Positions 34,551 to 45,077 of a stretch of 64,000 nt of DNA are shown here, piece after piece. Within the stretch, counting starts at the first letter, position 1; each line of letters begins with the position of its first letter. Source of the DNA: Mycobacterium sp. Root135 (lineage in GTDB: Bacteria; Actinomycetota; Actinomycetes; Mycobacteriales; Mycobacteriaceae); assembly GCF_001426545.1 (NCBI RefSeq), contig NZ_LMEZ01000004.1:310001-374000 (forward strand), in the 5' to 3' direction. Both the position numbers and the translations under genes were made by a program. The notes under the pieces were generated by a model. The model was not told where the DNA came from and made no database searches. It worked only from the letters and a program-made list of their open reading frames with translations.

Positions 34551-35165
34551 ATGTCCCGTGAAGTCACGACCGTCGAGGATCTGCGCGCCATAGTCGGGTT
34601 CCCCGCACCGGCCACCGCCAACAAGGTGAAGGACCGGCTGTCCGAAGCCCAGCAGGATTGGCTCGCCCATTCGCCGCTGGGCTTCGTCGCGACCACCGAC
34701 GCCGACGGCCGGGTCGACGTCTCGCCCAAGGGTGACCCGCCGGGCTTCGTGCACGTCGTCGACGACACCACGATCGCCATCCCGGAGCGGCCGGGCAACA
34801 AGCGCGTCGACGGTTTCGTCAACGTCCTGCAGCGACCCCGCGTCGGCACCGTCTTCCTGATCCCCGGCCGCGGCGACACCCTCCGGATCAACGGCACCGC
34901 GCGAATCATGGCCGACGCCCCGTACTTCGACGCCATGACCGTCGACGGCAAGCGTCCGATCCTGGCGCTGGAGATCGACGTCGACGAAGTGTTCTTCCAC
35001 TGCGCGAAGGCCTTTCTCCGTTCGGACGCCTGGAAGCCGGAGACGTGGAACCCCACCGCGGTGCCCACCGTCGCGCAGCTGGCCAAGGCCATCAAGCCGG
35101 ACATGAGTGACCAACAACTCGACGAGTACTACGCCGAGGACAACATGCGGAAGATCCTCTACTGA
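34551..35165 (+). CDS. Pyridoxamine 5'-phosphate oxidase-family flavoprotein
   Basis: The 204-residue split-barrel protein has the PPOX pattern SPLGFVATTDADGRVDVSPKG, then IAIPERPGNKRVDGFVNVL and FLIPGRGDTLRINGTARI, all of which fit the MSMEG/DR2398-type FMN-binding subgroup. It should bind FMN (or another flavin) and act as a small-molecule reductase or oxidase. ATG 34551 is 7 bp after menE, preceded by GGGG, so it belongs to the same transcript. No evidence ties it directly to quinone synthesis. Confidence 0.87.
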   Translation: MSREVTTVEDLRAIVGFPAPATANKVKDRLSEAQQDWLAHSPLGFVATTDADGRVDVSPKGDPPGFVHVVDDTTIAIPERPGNKRVDGFVNVLQRPRVGTVFLIPGRGDTLRINGTARIMADAPYFDAMTVDGKRPILALEIDVDEVFFHCAKAFLRSDAWKPETWNPTAVPTVAQLAKAIKPDMSDQQLDEYYAEDNMRKILY

Positions 35166-35240
35166 CCCGGTGACCCGGCGAAACAGGCGAAAAGTCCTTT
35201 ATTAAGAACTCGTGAGGCTGAAGGGGTTTGGTTTTGACGA

Positions 35241-35450
35241 ATGTGGCAATTCCTTCTCCGACAGTTTCACTCGCTTCTACTGATCGGACTGAGCATGATC
35301 GTCCTCGGAATCATCCTTCTCGTCGCCGGCTACTTGCTGCCCCTGCCCCTGCTGATCACCATCGGCTGGATTCTCCTGGTAATCGGCATCATTCTGTTCA
35401 TCCTCGGTGCCGTCGGCCGCCCCGTCGGTGGCCGAAAAGTTTGGTTCTAG
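35241..35450 (+). CDS. Small two-TM membrane protein (DUF6131-like)
   Basis: The 69-residue protein is nearly all membrane: two helices (LLLIGLSMIVLGIILLVAGY and LLITIGWILLVIGIILFILG) and a basic end VGRPVGGRKVWF. AAGGGG lies about 16 bp before the ATG. The 75-bp gap upstream is unusually AT-rich (CTTTATTAAG) and may hold its promoter. Small proteins like this are common in stress regulons, but no sigma-factor box is clear. Confidence 0.8.
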   Translation: MWQFLLRQFHSLLLIGLSMIVLGIILLVAGYLLPLPLLITIGWILLVIGIILFILGAVGRPVGGRKVWF

Positions 35451-35465
35451 CGCAGTAACGCCGCC

Positions 35466-36611
35466 GTGCCCCTCGCTGCGGACCACACCGACAAATGGGT
35501 CAGTCCCCTCGTCCGTGCGTCCGCGGCGTGGGCATGGCGCCTCCTTCTCCTCCTCGCCGCCGCGTACGTCCTCCTGGAAGTCCTTCGACTCTTCGGTGTC
35601 GTAGTCGTACCCGTCGCATTGGCGCTCATACTCACCGCCCTCGCCCTTCCCGCAGTCGACTTCCTCGACCGGCACGGTGCGGCCCGCGGTGGCGCCGTCG
35701 CCTTCGTCCTAGTCTTCGGTCTCGCCGTCTTCGGCGGCATCCTCGCCTTCGTCGTCAACCAATTCATCGAGGGCGCACCACAACTCGTCGAGCAGGTCAC
35801 CCGCAGTATCGAGGGCACCCGCGACTGGCTGATAAACGGGCCCGCCGAACTCAGCGGTGACCAGATCAACAAGGCCGTGGACACGTTCACCGAGGCGCTG
35901 CGGACCCATCAAGCTCAACTAACCAGCGGGGCACTGTCCACCGCTGGCACCATCGTCGAAATCCTCGCCGGCGCCTTCCTTCTGCTGTTCGCCCTCATCT
36001 TCTTTCTGCTCGGCGGGCGCAACATCTGGCACTTCGTCATTCGGGTCGTCCCGCCGGAGCACCGCGCCAGGGTCCACGATGCGGGCGCCGCCGGTTTCCA
36101 CTCGCTGGCGGGGTACGCCCGCGCGACCTCGCTGGTCGCCTTCGTCGACGCGGTCGCGATCGGCAGCGGGCTCGCCATCATGGGCATCCCCCTGGCGATG
36201 CCGCTGGCGTCGCTGATCTTCCTTGGCGCGTTCATCCCCGTGATCGGCGCCTTGGTCACCGGCTTACTCGCCGTGATCGTGGCACTGCTGGCCAAGGGTT
36301 TCATCTACGCGCTCATCACCTTTGGCGTCATCGTCGCGGTCATGCAGCTGGAAGCGCACGTGCTGCAGCCGCTGGTGATGGGCCGGGCGGTGTCCATCCA
36401 TCCGCTGGCGGTCGTGCTCGGACTCACCGCGGGCGGAGTGCTCGCTGGCATCATCGGAGCACTTCTCGCCGTGCCGGCCATCGCGTTCTTCAACAGCTTC
36501 ATTCGTGTGCTGTCCGCCGACGACCCCCGCGCACGCACCAAAGCGCTCGGCGACGAGGACGGGCCCTTGGTAGACGCGGGGTCCGACGAACCCCAGCCCT
36601 CCCCCGCCTGA
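35466..36611 (+). CDS. AI-2E-family (PerM-like) transporter
   Basis: The 381-residue protein has about eight membrane helices and a central soluble loop (about residues 100-150, containing the [19 protein letters not shown] helix). The signature [22 protein letters not shown] and the later [20 protein letters not shown] are typical of AI-2E/UPF0118 exporters. Natural substrates vary: AI-2, Na+/H+ or unknown solutes. GTG 35466 is 15 bp after the small membrane gene. The C-terminal tail is acidic and disordered. Confidence 0.88.
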   Translation: MPLAADHTDKWVSPLVRASAAWAWRLLLLLAAAYVLLEVLRLFGVVVVPVALALILTALALPAVDFLDRHGAARGGAVAFVLVFGLAVFGGILAFVVNQFIEGAPQLVEQVTRSIEGTRDWLINGPAELSGDQINKAVDTFTEALRTHQAQLTSGALSTAGTIVEILAGAFLLLFALIFFLLGGRNIWHFVIRVVPPEHRARVHDAGAAGFHSLAGYARATSLVAFVDAVAIGSGLAIMGIPLAMPLASLIFLGAFIPVIGALVTGLLAVIVALLAKGFIYALITFGVIVAVMQLEAHVLQPLVMGRAVSIHPLAVVLGLTAGGVLAGIIGALLAVPAIAFFNSFIRVLSADDPRARTKALGDEDGPLVDAGSDEPQPSPA

Positions 36612-36618
36612 CGGTGAC

Positions 36619-38175
36619 CTACTCCGGCTGAGTTCCGCGCGTGTCGAGCCGCTTGAGCACCCCGTCCACCACGACGGGGTCGACGCCGGATTCCGCACGC
36701 GCCGAACTGATCTCCTCCCGCGCGGCCGCCAAGATCTGATCCTTGACGGCGTTCAGGGCGTCGGCGTGGCGGGTGTTTTCCTCGACGGACTGCTCACCGG
36801 GGGTGAACCCGATCGAATGCCACATGCGGTCGGCGTTGTCTTCTGCCTGACCGATGGTCTCGGCATCCATACTCCCGTCGGTGCGCAGTTCGTCGAGCCG
36901 CCGGAAACCGGCATCCCTGGCACGGCGAATGAGATCCTGTGTCGCATCGTTCTTTTCGTCGTCCGAGGCGATGACCCCGAGGCGCTTCACCATCAGCGGC
37001 AGCGTGAGCCCCTGAATCACCATCGTCGAGACGATCACCACGAAGGCGATGAAGATGAGTCGGTCGCGTTCCGGAAAGGCCGGCGTCCCGGCGGGCAGCG
37101 CGAGGACCGCGGCCAGCGTGACCACGCCACGCATCCCAGCCCAGGAGGCGACCGACATCTCCCGCCAGCCGACCGGTTCGCCGTCAACACCCTTGCGTCG
37201 CCGCAACCGTTCGTCGATCGCCGCCACCGGGAAGATCCAGGCGAACCGGATGACGACGACCACCGCGGTGACGGCCAGCGCTTGCCAGATCGCCACGTTC
37301 AGCGGGCCGGACAAACTGCCGGCCACGTTGCGAATCTCCAAGCCCACGAACGCAAATGCGGCACCGGTCAGCAGCAGCTCGACGATCTCCCAGGTGGTGC
37401 CGGACACCAGTCGGGTCTGGGCGGATTCCACGTCGCCGTACCTGCTCAACCCGAGGGCCACCGTCACGACGGCGAGCACGCCGCTGCCGTGGGCGACGTC
37501 GGCCGCGGCGTAGGCCGCGAACGGCAAGACCAGGACGAGCCCGCTGCCCGCGGGATGGGCGGGCAGCCGGGTGAGCAACCAGCGGACCACGACCGCGATC
37601 AGCAGACCCACCCCGATGCCGACCACGACGGCGAGACCCAGCGACCCGGCTGCCTTCGCCGGGGAGAGGGCGCCGGTCATCGTCGCCGCCACCGCGACCT
37701 CGTACAGCACCAGCGACGTGGCGTCGTTGGAGAGCCCCTCCCCCTCGAGAATCGTGCGAAGTCGTCGGGGTAGCCGCAGCTTTCGGGCGACGGCGGTGGC
37801 GGCGACCGGATCCGGAGGGGCCACCGCCGCTCCGAGTGCCACCGCCGCGATGAACGGAAGCCCCGGCACCACCGCGACGGCGACCATCCCGACCGCGAAC
37901 GCGGTGACCGCCACCAGCGCTACCGCCAGCAGGCCGATGGCGCGCCTGTTGTCGAGGAACTGACGCCACGACGTCCGGCGCGCCGCCGCGAAGAGCAGCG
38001 GCGGAAGGACCAGCGGCAAGATCCAATCGCCGTCGACCGTGGGCACCTCCACCCCCGGCACGACGGCGACCAGCAGCCCGAACATCAACATGACGACGGG
38101 ATACGGAACCGTCATCCGTTCGGCAAGCGGGGCGAGGAGGACGGTCGCGATGACCAATAGCAGCACGAGCGCCAA
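36619..38175 (-). CDS. CPA1-family Na+/H+ antiporter
   Basis: The 518-residue protein has about 12 membrane helices, APPDPVAATA (residues 119-128, with D122) and EGLSND (145-151), the N150-D151 pair that binds Na+ and H+ in CPA1/NhaP exchangers. A soluble C-terminal domain of about 110 residues follows the last helix, with a charged helix VEENTRHADALNAVKD. It should expel Na+ (or Li+/K+) for H+. The start GTG or ATG at 38173-38175 begins in the first helix. It converges on the AI-2E gene 7 bp away. Confidence 0.93.
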   Translation of the reverse strand: MALVLLLVIATVLLAPLAERMTVPYPVVMLMFGLLVAVVPGVEVPTVDGDWILPLVLPPLLFAAARRTSWRQFLDNRRAIGLLAVALVAVTAFAVGMVAVAVVPGLPFIAAVALGAAVAPPDPVAATAVARKLRLPRRLRTILEGEGLSNDATSLVLYEVAVAATMTGALSPAKAAGSLGLAVVVGIGVGLLIAVVVRWLLTRLPAHPAGSGLVLVLPFAAYAAADVAHGSGVLAVVTVALGLSRYGDVESAQTRLVSGTTWEIVELLLTGAAFAFVGLEIRNVAGSLSGPLNVAIWQALAVTAVVVVIRFAWIFPVAAIDERLRRRKGVDGEPVGWREMSVASWAGMRGVVTLAAVLALPAGTPAFPERDRLIFIAFVVIVSTMVIQGLTLPLMVKRLGVIASDDEKNDATQDLIRRARDAGFRRLDELRTDGSMDAETIGQAEDNADRMWHSIGFTPGEQSVEENTRHADALNAVKDQILAAAREEISSARAESGVDPVVVDGVLKRLDTRGTQPE

Positions 38176-38249
38176 GGGGGTTCGATCACCTTTCCGGGGT
38201 AAGAGCGACCCGGAACATTCCCCACTTACGGCATGGTCAATCAGTGCCC

Positions 38250-39359
38250 CTACAGCGACACCGTGCCGTAGGTGTCCAAGCCGCGGCTGAGCACCCGCAA
38301 CTGGTCGTCGGCCGAGCCAAGCGTCTGGTTGATGGCGGTGAGCCGGGCGGCGTAGTGCCCCACCGGGTATTCGGAGGTGACGCCAATTCCGCCGTGCAGC
38401 TGGATCGCCTCCTCGGCGATGTGTCGGCCCGACCGGCTGATTTGCAGCTTGGCGCGGGCGGCGATGACGGGGTCGAAGGTGCCGTCGGCGATCGACATCG
38501 CCGCGTAGAGGCTCATGCTGCGGGCCAATTCGAGGGACACGTACATGTCGGCGGCACGCTGGGTCAGCGTCTGAAAGGTGCTCAGCGGCACCCCGAACTG
38601 CTTGCGGCTGGTCAGGTAGTCGGTGGTGAGCCGCAGGGCCTCAGCCATCGCGCCGACGGCTTCCGAGCACAGCGCCGACTGGTGCCGGATGAGTGCGTTC
38701 TGCAGGCCCTCGGTGGCGTCACCGCCGGTCCCGAGCGGTTCGGCCGGTGCAGCCTCTAGGTCGAGCTGCGCCGCCCGCTGCCCGTCGAACGTGCGAAAGG
38801 CTGTGCGACTCACCGCATCCGCGCCGACGACGAACAGTCCGACACCACCGTCGTCGGGCAGCGCGGCGCTGACGACGAACACGTCGGCGCAGTCACCGGC
38901 GAGCACGGGGTTCTTTCGACCGGTCAGTGTCCAGGAATCACCGTGGCGCTCAGCCCGAGTCGCGACCCGCATCGTCACACCCCGCATGCCGGGCTCGTGA
39001 TGAGCCAGCGCCAGCAGCGTCTGCCCCTCGGCGACGTCGTCGAGGAGCTTCCGCTGCGCGTCGTCGCCCAGTTCGGCGATCACGCCGCCCGGAATCAGTG
39101 CGGCGGCGGCGACGGGTTCCGGCGCGAGGCGCCTACCGATCTCGGTGAGCACCACCGTCAGCTCGATCTGGCCCGCCTCGTCGGGGTCGAAGCCCAGTCC
39201 GAGAATGCCCATCTCGGCCAACTGCCCCCAAACCTCGCGGCTCCAGCCGAGATCGGTGTCGATCACCTTCAGGCGCTTCTCGACGTCGTAGTTGCGCGTC
39301 AGCACCTCGCTGGTGATGTTGCGCAGCAGGTCCTGCTCGTCGGTCAGATCGAAGTCCAT
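38250..39359 (-). CDS. Acyl-CoA dehydrogenase, small subunit type (FadE)
   Basis: The 369-residue protein has the ACAD fold: an N-terminal helical domain, the middle beta domain ([19 protein letters not shown]) and a C-terminal FAD segment [19 protein letters not shown]. It is shorter than monofunctional ACADs and begins 7 bp after a second fadE gene. In mycobacteria such side-by-side genes usually encode alpha2-beta2 enzymes for steroid or complex acyl-CoA oxidation. I cannot place a catalytic glutamate in this subunit with confidence. Confidence 0.9.
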   Translation of the reverse strand: MDFDLTDEQDLLRNITSEVLTRNYDVEKRLKVIDTDLGWSREVWGQLAEMGILGLGFDPDEAGQIELTVVLTEIGRRLAPEPVAAAALIPGGVIAELGDDAQRKLLDDVAEGQTLLALAHHEPGMRGVTMRVATRAERHGDSWTLTGRKNPVLAGDCADVFVVSAALPDDGGVGLFVVGADAVSRTAFRTFDGQRAAQLDLEAAPAEPLGTGGDATEGLQNALIRHQSALCSEAVGAMAEALRLTTDYLTSRKQFGVPLSTFQTLTQRAADMYVSLELARSMSLYAAMSIADGTFDPVIAARAKLQISRSGRHIAEEAIQLHGGIGVTSEYPVGHYAARLTAINQTLGSADDQLRVLSRGLDTYGTVSL

Positions 39360-39366
39360 GGCGTCC

Positions 39367-40542
39367 TCACAGTCCCAGAATCGTCGACGCGACGATCGTG
39401 CGTTGCACCTCGTTGGTGCCGCCGTAGATCGACACCTTGCGGTAGTTCAAGTACTTCGGGGCGGCGTGCTGCGCCCACGGCGGCGAGCCGATGCCGTCCC
39501 CGGCGTCGAACGGCAGCGCGTCGGGGCCCGCGACGTCGACCAGCAACTCGGTCACCGCCTGCTGCAGTTGGCTGCCCTTGAGCTTCAGAATCGACGACGC
39601 CGGGTTGGGCTTGCCGTCCGCCTCGGAACCGCTCACCCGCAACTGCGTGATCTCCAGCGCCAGCAGCTCGTTCTCGATCTCGGCAACGCGGGCGGCGAAC
39701 AGCGGATCCTGAAGCAGCGTGCCGTCTTCGGTGACCGTCTGCGCGGCATGCTCCTTCACCTGCGCCAGCCACACCTTCGTCGTCCCGATCCTGGCGATGC
39801 CGGTGCGTTCGTTGCTCAGCAAGAACTTGGCGTAGGTCCAGCCGCTGTTCTCCTCACCGACCAGCTGATCGGCGGGCACCCGGACGTCTTCGAAGAAGAC
39901 CTCGTTGACCTCGTAACCGCCGTCGATCAGCTTGATCGGGCGCAGCGTGATGCCCGGCGTCGACATCTCGGCAAGCAGGAACGAGATGCCCGCCTGACGC
40001 TTCGGCGCGGTCGGATCGGTGCGAGCGAGGACGAAGATCCAGTCCGCGTACTGGCCGAGCGTGGTCCACGTCTTCTGCCCGTTGATCACATACGAGTCCC
40101 CGTCACGGACGGCGGTGGTGCGGACCGACGCCAGATCCGAACCGGCCTCCGGCTCCGAGAACCCCTGGCACCACCAGATGTCCACGTTGGCGGTCGGTGG
40201 GAGGAAGCGTTCCTTGAGCTCCTGGGACCCGAATCGGGCGATCACCGGTCCGACCATGCTGGCGTTGAACGCCAGCGGCTCCGGCACGCATGCCAGCCGC
40301 ATCTCGTCGGACCAGATCTGTCGCTGCAGGGGCGTCCAGTCCTTGCCGCCCCACTCGACGGGCCAGTTGGGCACGGCCAGACCGTGCTCGTTCATGATCC
40401 GCTGCGTGGTCACCACGTCGTCGGGCAGCTTGAGCTCGCCGTTGCGGACCCTGTCCCGAATGTCCGCCGGAATCTTGGTGGTGAAGAACTCCCGCAACTC
40501 GTCGCGGAACGCGGCTTCGTCGTCACTGAGCGCAAGCTTCAC
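39367..40542 (-). CDS. Acyl-CoA dehydrogenase, large subunit type (FadE)
   Basis: This 391-residue ACAD has [21 protein letters not shown] for FAD and substrate binding, [17 protein letters not shown] in the middle domain, and [15 protein letters not shown] near the C-terminus (372-378). The position corresponding to the catalytic Glu of IYEGTNE enzymes is Gly374, a change common in two-subunit mycobacterial ACADs, where the base sits elsewhere. GTG 40540-40542 starts the protein. It is first in a two-gene operon with the fadE at 38250. Confidence 0.92.
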   Translation of the reverse strand: MKLALSDDEAAFRDELREFFTTKIPADIRDRVRNGELKLPDDVVTTQRIMNEHGLAVPNWPVEWGGKDWTPLQRQIWSDEMRLACVPEPLAFNASMVGPVIARFGSQELKERFLPPTANVDIWWCQGFSEPEAGSDLASVRTTAVRDGDSYVINGQKTWTTLGQYADWIFVLARTDPTAPKRQAGISFLLAEMSTPGITLRPIKLIDGGYEVNEVFFEDVRVPADQLVGEENSGWTYAKFLLSNERTGIARIGTTKVWLAQVKEHAAQTVTEDGTLLQDPLFAARVAEIENELLALEITQLRVSGSEADGKPNPASSILKLKGSQLQQAVTELLVDVAGPDALPFDAGDGIGSPPWAQHAAPKYLNYRKVSIYGGTNEVQRTIVASTILGL

Positions 40543-40590
40543 TGTCCAACCTCCGAATCTGCGGGCCCCCGCCCGACCATCTCTGCGACT

Positions 40591-40625
40591 ACTCCCGAGA
40601 GGCTATGCCTCCCCGTCTCGGGAGT
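40591..40625. promoter_or_regulatory. Perfect 10-bp-arm hairpin in a divergent promoter region
   Basis: ACTCCCGAGA (40591-40600) and TCTCGGGAGT (40616-40625) are perfect inverted repeats with a 15-bp loop. They lie in the 210-bp gap between the divergent fadE pair and the phosphoglucomutase gene, so this is not a terminator. An operator or leader-RNA hairpin are both possible. The rest of the gap shows no gene. Confidence 0.5.
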
Positions 40626-40752
40626 CCCTGGCAACGCCCCGCCGAGAGTGCCGTGTCACCAAGTCGAAAGCAATCTGCCAAATTGGGTACCCGGTCCCGC
40701 GATGGTCCCAACCCGGTGCCACGAACGCGAGCCGCGAGTGAAGAGGTGCCAT

Positions 40753-41499
40753 GTGTTAGGCCTGCCCGACGGAGTTCACGCCTGCCTGTTCGACCTCGAC
40801 GGGGTGCTGACCGACACCGCAAGCGTCCACCGCAGGGCCTGGAAGGCGATGTTCGACGACTTCCTCCGGTCGCGCTTCGGGCCGAACTTCGTGCCGTTCG
40901 ACGCCGACGCCGACTACTTGCGCTACGTCGACGGGAAGACCAGGGGCGACGGCGTGCGGTCGTTCTTGCAAAGCCGCGACATCACCCTGCCGGAGGGCGA
41001 CCCTGACGACGGCGACGACGCCGAACCCGGCGCCGAGACCGTGACCGGCCTGGGCAACCGCAAGAACGCCGCGTTCCTGAAGACCATGAAGGCCGACGGC
41101 ATCACGGTGTTCGACGGGTCCCGCAGGTACCTGGAAGCCGTTGTTGAACAAGGCTTTCCGGTGGCGGTGGTCTCGTCGTCGGCCAACACCCGCGAGGTGC
41201 TCGAGCTGACCGGCCTGGCGAAGTTCGTCGACCAGCGCGTCGACGGCGTCACCATCCGGGAGCAGAACATCGCCGGAAAGCCCGCTCCCGACTCCTATCT
41301 GGAGGGGGCCCGCCGACTTGGTGTCGAGCCGGCGAAGGCGGCGGTGTTCGAGGACGCGCTCTCCGGCGTCGAGGCGGGACGCGCGGGTCGGTTCGGCCTG
41401 GTCGTCGGCGTCGACCGGGTCGGGCAGGCCGACGCCTTGCGCGAACACGGTGCCGACGTCGTCGTCACCGACCTCGCCGACCTGCTCGGTGACCGATGA
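40753..41499 (+). CDS. Beta-phosphoglucomutase-like HAD hydrolase (Rv3400-like)
   Basis: The 248-residue HAD has the catalytic DxD pair in FDLDGVLTD (D14, D16), a helical cap with [24 protein letters not shown] (motif II), the motif III lysine in GKPAPD, and [14 protein letters not shown] (motif IV). The sequence matches Rv3400, annotated as beta-phosphoglucomutase-like. It would interconvert beta-glucose 1-phosphate and glucose 6-phosphate. The GTG start has GAAGAGG 6 bp upstream. Its stop overlaps the GH65 start (ATGA), so products pass from one enzyme to the next. Confidence 0.9.
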   Translation: MLGLPDGVHACLFDLDGVLTDTASVHRRAWKAMFDDFLRSRFGPNFVPFDADADYLRYVDGKTRGDGVRSFLQSRDITLPEGDPDDGDDAEPGAETVTGLGNRKNAAFLKTMKADGITVFDGSRRYLEAVVEQGFPVAVVSSSANTREVLELTGLAKFVDQRVDGVTIREQNIAGKPAPDSYLEGARRLGVEPAKAAVFEDALSGVEAGRAGRFGLVVGVDRVGQADALREHGADVVVTDLADLLGDR

Positions 41500-43856
41500 C
41501 GGTTGACGCCACCTATCCGGTGGAACCGTGGTGCCTTCGGGAGACGTCGCTGAACCTCGACGTACTCGCCCAATCCGAGTCGCTGTTTGCATTGTCCAAC
41601 GGCCACATCGGACTTCGCGGCAACCTCGACGAGGGCGAACCGCACGGCACGCCGGGCACCTATCTGAACTCGTTCTTCGAGATTCGGCCACTGCCCTACG
41701 CCGAGGCGGGCTTCGGCTATCCGGAGGAAGGCCAAACCCTCGTCGACGTCACCAACGGCAAGATTCTGCGCCTGATGGTCGACGACGAGCCGTTCGACGT
41801 CCGGTACGGCGAATTGCAGCACCACGAACGAACCCTCGACTTCCGCGCCGGCACGTTGACCCGCCGCGTCCGGTGGCGCTCACCGGCGGGGCGCCTGGTC
41901 GACGTGACCACCACCCGGCTGGTGTCCCTGGCCCAACGCGGGGTCGCCGCGATCGAGTACGTCGTCGAGGCCGTCGACGAATTCACCAGGGTGACACTGC
42001 AATCGGAGCTGGTGGCCAACGAGGACCAGCCCGAGACGTCGGAGGACCCACGGGCAGCGGCCCTGCTGGACAGGCCACTGCAGGCCGTGTCGCACGACTG
42101 CGACGGCGCGCGGGCGGTGCTGATCCACGGCACCCGGCAGAGCGAACTGACCATGGCCGCCGCCATGGACCACGACGTCGAGGTCCCCGGCCGCGTCGAG
42201 GTGAACTCCGAGTGCTGGGACGACGTGGCCCGCACGACGGTGATCTGCGGCCTGCGCGCCGGCCAGAAACTGCGCGTCGTCAAGTATCTGGCGTACGGCT
42301 GGTCCAGCCTGCGCTCGCGGCCGGCGATGCACGACCAGGTCGCCGGGGCGCTGACGGGGGCGCGGTACACCGGATGGCAGGGCTTGCTCGACGCACAGCG
42401 CGCCTACCTCGACGACTTCTGGGACAACGCCGACGTCGAGGTGGAGGGCGATCCGGAGATTCAGCAGGCGGTGCGCTTCGGGCTGTTCCACGTGCTGCAA
42501 GCCAGCACGCGGGCCGAGCGGCGAGCCATCCCCGGCAAGGGACTCACCGGAACGGGCTACGACGGGCACGCCTTCTGGGACACCGAGGGTTTCGTGCTGC
42601 CGGTGCTGACCTACACCCATCCACACGCCGCCGCCGACGCGCTGCGCTGGCGGGCGTCCACCCTCGATTTGGCCCGGGCCCGGGCCGCCGAACTGGACCT
42701 GGCAGGCGCCAGCTTCCCCTGGCGCACGATCCGCGGGCAGGAGTGCTCGGCATACTGGCCGGCCGGAACGGCGGCCTGGCACGTCAACGCGGACATCGCC
42801 GTCGCGTTCGAGCGCTACCGCGTCGTCACCGGGGACCAGTCCCTCGAGGAGGAGTGCGGTCTGGAAGTGCTCATCGAGACCGCTCGGCTGTGGGTGTCCC
42901 TCGGGCACCACGACCGCCACGGCCGCTGGCACCTCGACGGCGTCACGGGGCCCGACGAGTACACGGCGGTGGTGCGGGACAACGTCTTCACCAACCTGAT
43001 GGCCGCGGACAACCTGCGCATCGCGGCGGCGGCGTGCGGTCGCCATTCCGAGCGCGCCCGCGCCCTTGGCGTCACCACCGAGGAGACGGCGGCTTGGCGC
43101 GACGCGGCCGACGCCGTGCACGTGCCGATCGACGAAGGCCTTGGCGTGCACCAGCAGTGTGAGGGGTTTACCACGTTGCGCGAGTGGGACTTCGACGACA
43201 ACACGTCGTATCCCCTGCTCCTGCACGAACCCTACGTACGGCTCTACCCGGCGCAGGTGATCAAGCAGGCCGACCTCGTCCTGGCCATGCACTGGCAGAG
43301 CCACGCGTTCACCCCCGAGCAGAAGGCCCGCAACGTCGACTACTACGAGCCGCGGATGGTGCGCGACTCCTCGCTGTCGGCGTCCACCCAGGCCGTGTTG
43401 TGCGCCGAGGTCGGACACCTCGAACTGGCCCACGACTACGCGTACGAAGCGGCGTTGATCGACCTTCGCAACCTGCACGACAACACTCGCGACGGGCTAC
43501 ACATGGCATCACTCGCGGGGGCGTGGACGGCGATCGTCGCCGGTTTCGGCGGCCTGCGCGACGACGACGGCGTGCTCGAACTCGACCCCCACCTGCCCGA
43601 GCAGATCACCCGGCTGCGGTTCCGCGTCCGGTGGCGAGGCCTTCGCGTCACCGTCGACGCCAATCACGGCGACGTGGTCTACGGCCTGTCCCCCTGCGAC
43701 GGTCGTGACAGCGGCAGTCTGACCATTCGCCACGCCGGGGCCGAACTCGACCTGAGCAGCGACCAGCCCACCACCGTGCGGTTGAAGCAACGCACACCGT
43801 CGCTGCCGGAGCCGCGACAACCGGTGGGCTGCAGGCCGCAGCGTCGTCAGCGGTGA
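41496..43856 (+). CDS. GH65 family glycoside phosphorylase/hydrolase (Rv3401-like)
   Basis: The 786-residue protein equals Rv3401 in length. It has the GH65 N-terminal beta-sandwich, the (alpha/alpha)6 barrel with the general acid E488 in [12 protein letters not shown], and phosphate-site features such as [13 protein letters not shown]65 enzymes phosphorolyse maltose, trehalose or kojibiose with inversion, giving beta-glucose 1-phosphate. Coupling to a beta-phosphoglucomutase strongly supports phosphorylase over hydrolase activity. The exact disaccharide is not readable. It overlaps the upstream gene by 4 bp. Confidence 0.93.
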   Translation: MTVDATYPVEPWCLRETSLNLDVLAQSESLFALSNGHIGLRGNLDEGEPHGTPGTYLNSFFEIRPLPYAEAGFGYPEEGQTLVDVTNGKILRLMVDDEPFDVRYGELQHHERTLDFRAGTLTRRVRWRSPAGRLVDVTTTRLVSLAQRGVAAIEYVVEAVDEFTRVTLQSELVANEDQPETSEDPRAAALLDRPLQAVSHDCDGARAVLIHGTRQSELTMAAAMDHDVEVPGRVEVNSECWDDVARTTVICGLRAGQKLRVVKYLAYGWSSLRSRPAMHDQVAGALTGARYTGWQGLLDAQRAYLDDFWDNADVEVEGDPEIQQAVRFGLFHVLQASTRAERRAIPGKGLTGTGYDGHAFWDTEGFVLPVLTYTHPHAAADALRWRASTLDLARARAAELDLAGASFPWRTIRGQECSAYWPAGTAAWHVNADIAVAFERYRVVTGDQSLEEECGLEVLIETARLWVSLGHHDRHGRWHLDGVTGPDEYTAVVRDNVFTNLMAADNLRIAAAACGRHSERARALGVTTEETAAWRDAADAVHVPIDEGLGVHQQCEGFTTLREWDFDDNTSYPLLLHEPYVRLYPAQVIKQADLVLAMHWQSHAFTPEQKARNVDYYEPRMVRDSSLSASTQAVLCAEVGHLELAHDYAYEAALIDLRNLHDNTRDGLHMASLAGAWTAIVAGFGGLRDDDGVLELDPHLPEQITRLRFRVRWRGLRVTVDANHGDVVYGLSPCDGRDSGSLTIRHAGAELDLSSDQPTTVRLKQRTPSLPEPRQPVGCRPQRRQR

Positions 43857-43890
43857 GTGTGTGGCGCCGGCGAGTGGGTATGAGCCCAGG

Positions 43891-45057
43891 ATGAGCGCAG
43901 CCGGATTGATCGTCGTCGGAAGTGGTCCAGCGGGCATCAGCGCCGCCGAGTCGTATCGCCGCAACGGCGGCGACGGATCGGTCCTGGTGTTCAGCGCCGA
44001 CCCCGACCTGCCGTACGAGCGACCGCCGCTGAGCAAGGACTTCCTGCGCGGTGACACCCAGGACGTCGCGCTTCATCCGCCGGAATGGTTCGTCGAGCGC
44101 GACGTCGACCTCCGCCACGGCAAGCCCGTCACCGAGATCGACGTCGAGGCACATACCGTGACAGTCGACGGCGAGCGAATCCCCTACGGCGCTTTGGTCC
44201 TTGCGTGCGGTGCCGGGCCCTCGCCACTGACGGTGCCCGGCGGCGAACGGGCGCTTCTGCTGCGCGCCCTCGCCGACGCGCGTCGGCTCCGCGGCGCCGC
44301 CGCCGATGCGAAGTCGGCCGTCGTCATCGGCGCAGGCTTCATCGGATGCGAGGCTGCGGCGTCGCTGGCCATGCGCGGCCTGTCGGTCACCCTGGTGGCC
44401 CCTGACGAGGTGCCGCAGGAGAAGCGGCTCGGCGCGGAGGCGGGCCGGCGCCTGCTCGACCTGGTGACCGCAACGGGTGTGCGGTACGTCGCGGGAACGT
44501 CGGTGACGTCGGTCGACGAGTCGGGTGTGCGACTCGACGACGGCGTCACCGTCGACTGCGACCTGGTGCTCGCGGCCACCGGCGTCACGCCGCACAGCGA
44601 GATCGCCTCCGCCGCCGGCCTCAACACGAGGGACTCCCGCATCGTCGTCGGGGCGGACATGCGGACCTCGGCTCCCGACGTGTACGCCGCCGGGGACGTC
44701 GCGTTCGCCTTCAACACCGCCGCGGGCCGGCACGTCGCCGTCGAGCACTGGCAGGACGCCGTCGACCACGGCGAGGTCGCGGGCGCTCAGGCGGCTGGCG
44801 TCACCGCCACCTGGCATGCGGTGCCCGGCTTCTGGTCGACGATTGGCGACACGGCGGTCAAATACCACGCCTGGGGCGACGGCTACGACGCCAGTCAGGT
44901 CATAGACCACGGCGACGGGTTCACGGTCTGGTACGAAGCGGGCGGCAAGACCGTCGGGGTGTTGACGTGCAACGCCGACGACGACTACGACCTCGGCGAA
45001 GGGTTGATCGCCGACGGCCGACCCGCGCCGGTGGAGACGATTCGAACCGCAACCTAG
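43891..45057 (+). CDS. Ferredoxin-reductase-like FAD/NAD(P)-dependent oxidoreductase
   Basis: The 388-residue protein has two Rossmann motifs: IVVGSGPAGISAAESYR for FAD and VVIGAGFIGCEAAASLA for NAD(P)H, then the FAD-binding YAAGDVAFAF. It resembles rhodocoxin/putidaredoxin reductases that pass electrons to a [2Fe-2S] ferredoxin for P450s or dioxygenases. No ferredoxin or P450 gene is adjacent. ATG 43891 gives a proper N-terminus; the 34 bp upstream after GH65 contain no clear promoter. Confidence 0.9.
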   Translation: MSAAGLIVVGSGPAGISAAESYRRNGGDGSVLVFSADPDLPYERPPLSKDFLRGDTQDVALHPPEWFVERDVDLRHGKPVTEIDVEAHTVTVDGERIPYGALVLACGAGPSPLTVPGGERALLLRALADARRLRGAAADAKSAVVIGAGFIGCEAAASLAMRGLSVTLVAPDEVPQEKRLGAEAGRRLLDLVTATGVRYVAGTSVTSVDESGVRLDDGVTVDCDLVLAATGVTPHSEIASAAGLNTRDSRIVVGADMRTSAPDVYAAGDVAFAFNTAAGRHVAVEHWQDAVDHGEVAGAQAAGVTATWHAVPGFWSTIGDTAVKYHAWGDGYDASQVIDHGDGFTVWYEAGGKTVGVLTCNADDDYDLGEGLIADGRPAPVETIRTAT

Positions 45058-45077
45058 GGCCGGCAGTCGAAGCAGTG

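Noticed and set aside
35166..35240. SigF-type promoter (GGTTT...GGGTA) before the small membrane protein
   Set aside because: GGGTTTGG is present but there is no GGGTA at the required 15-17 bp spacing before the start codon.
41880..43478. 532-residue minus-strand open frame inside the GH65 gene
   Set aside because: It is antisense to a strongly conserved GH65 protein and lacks any recognisable domain.
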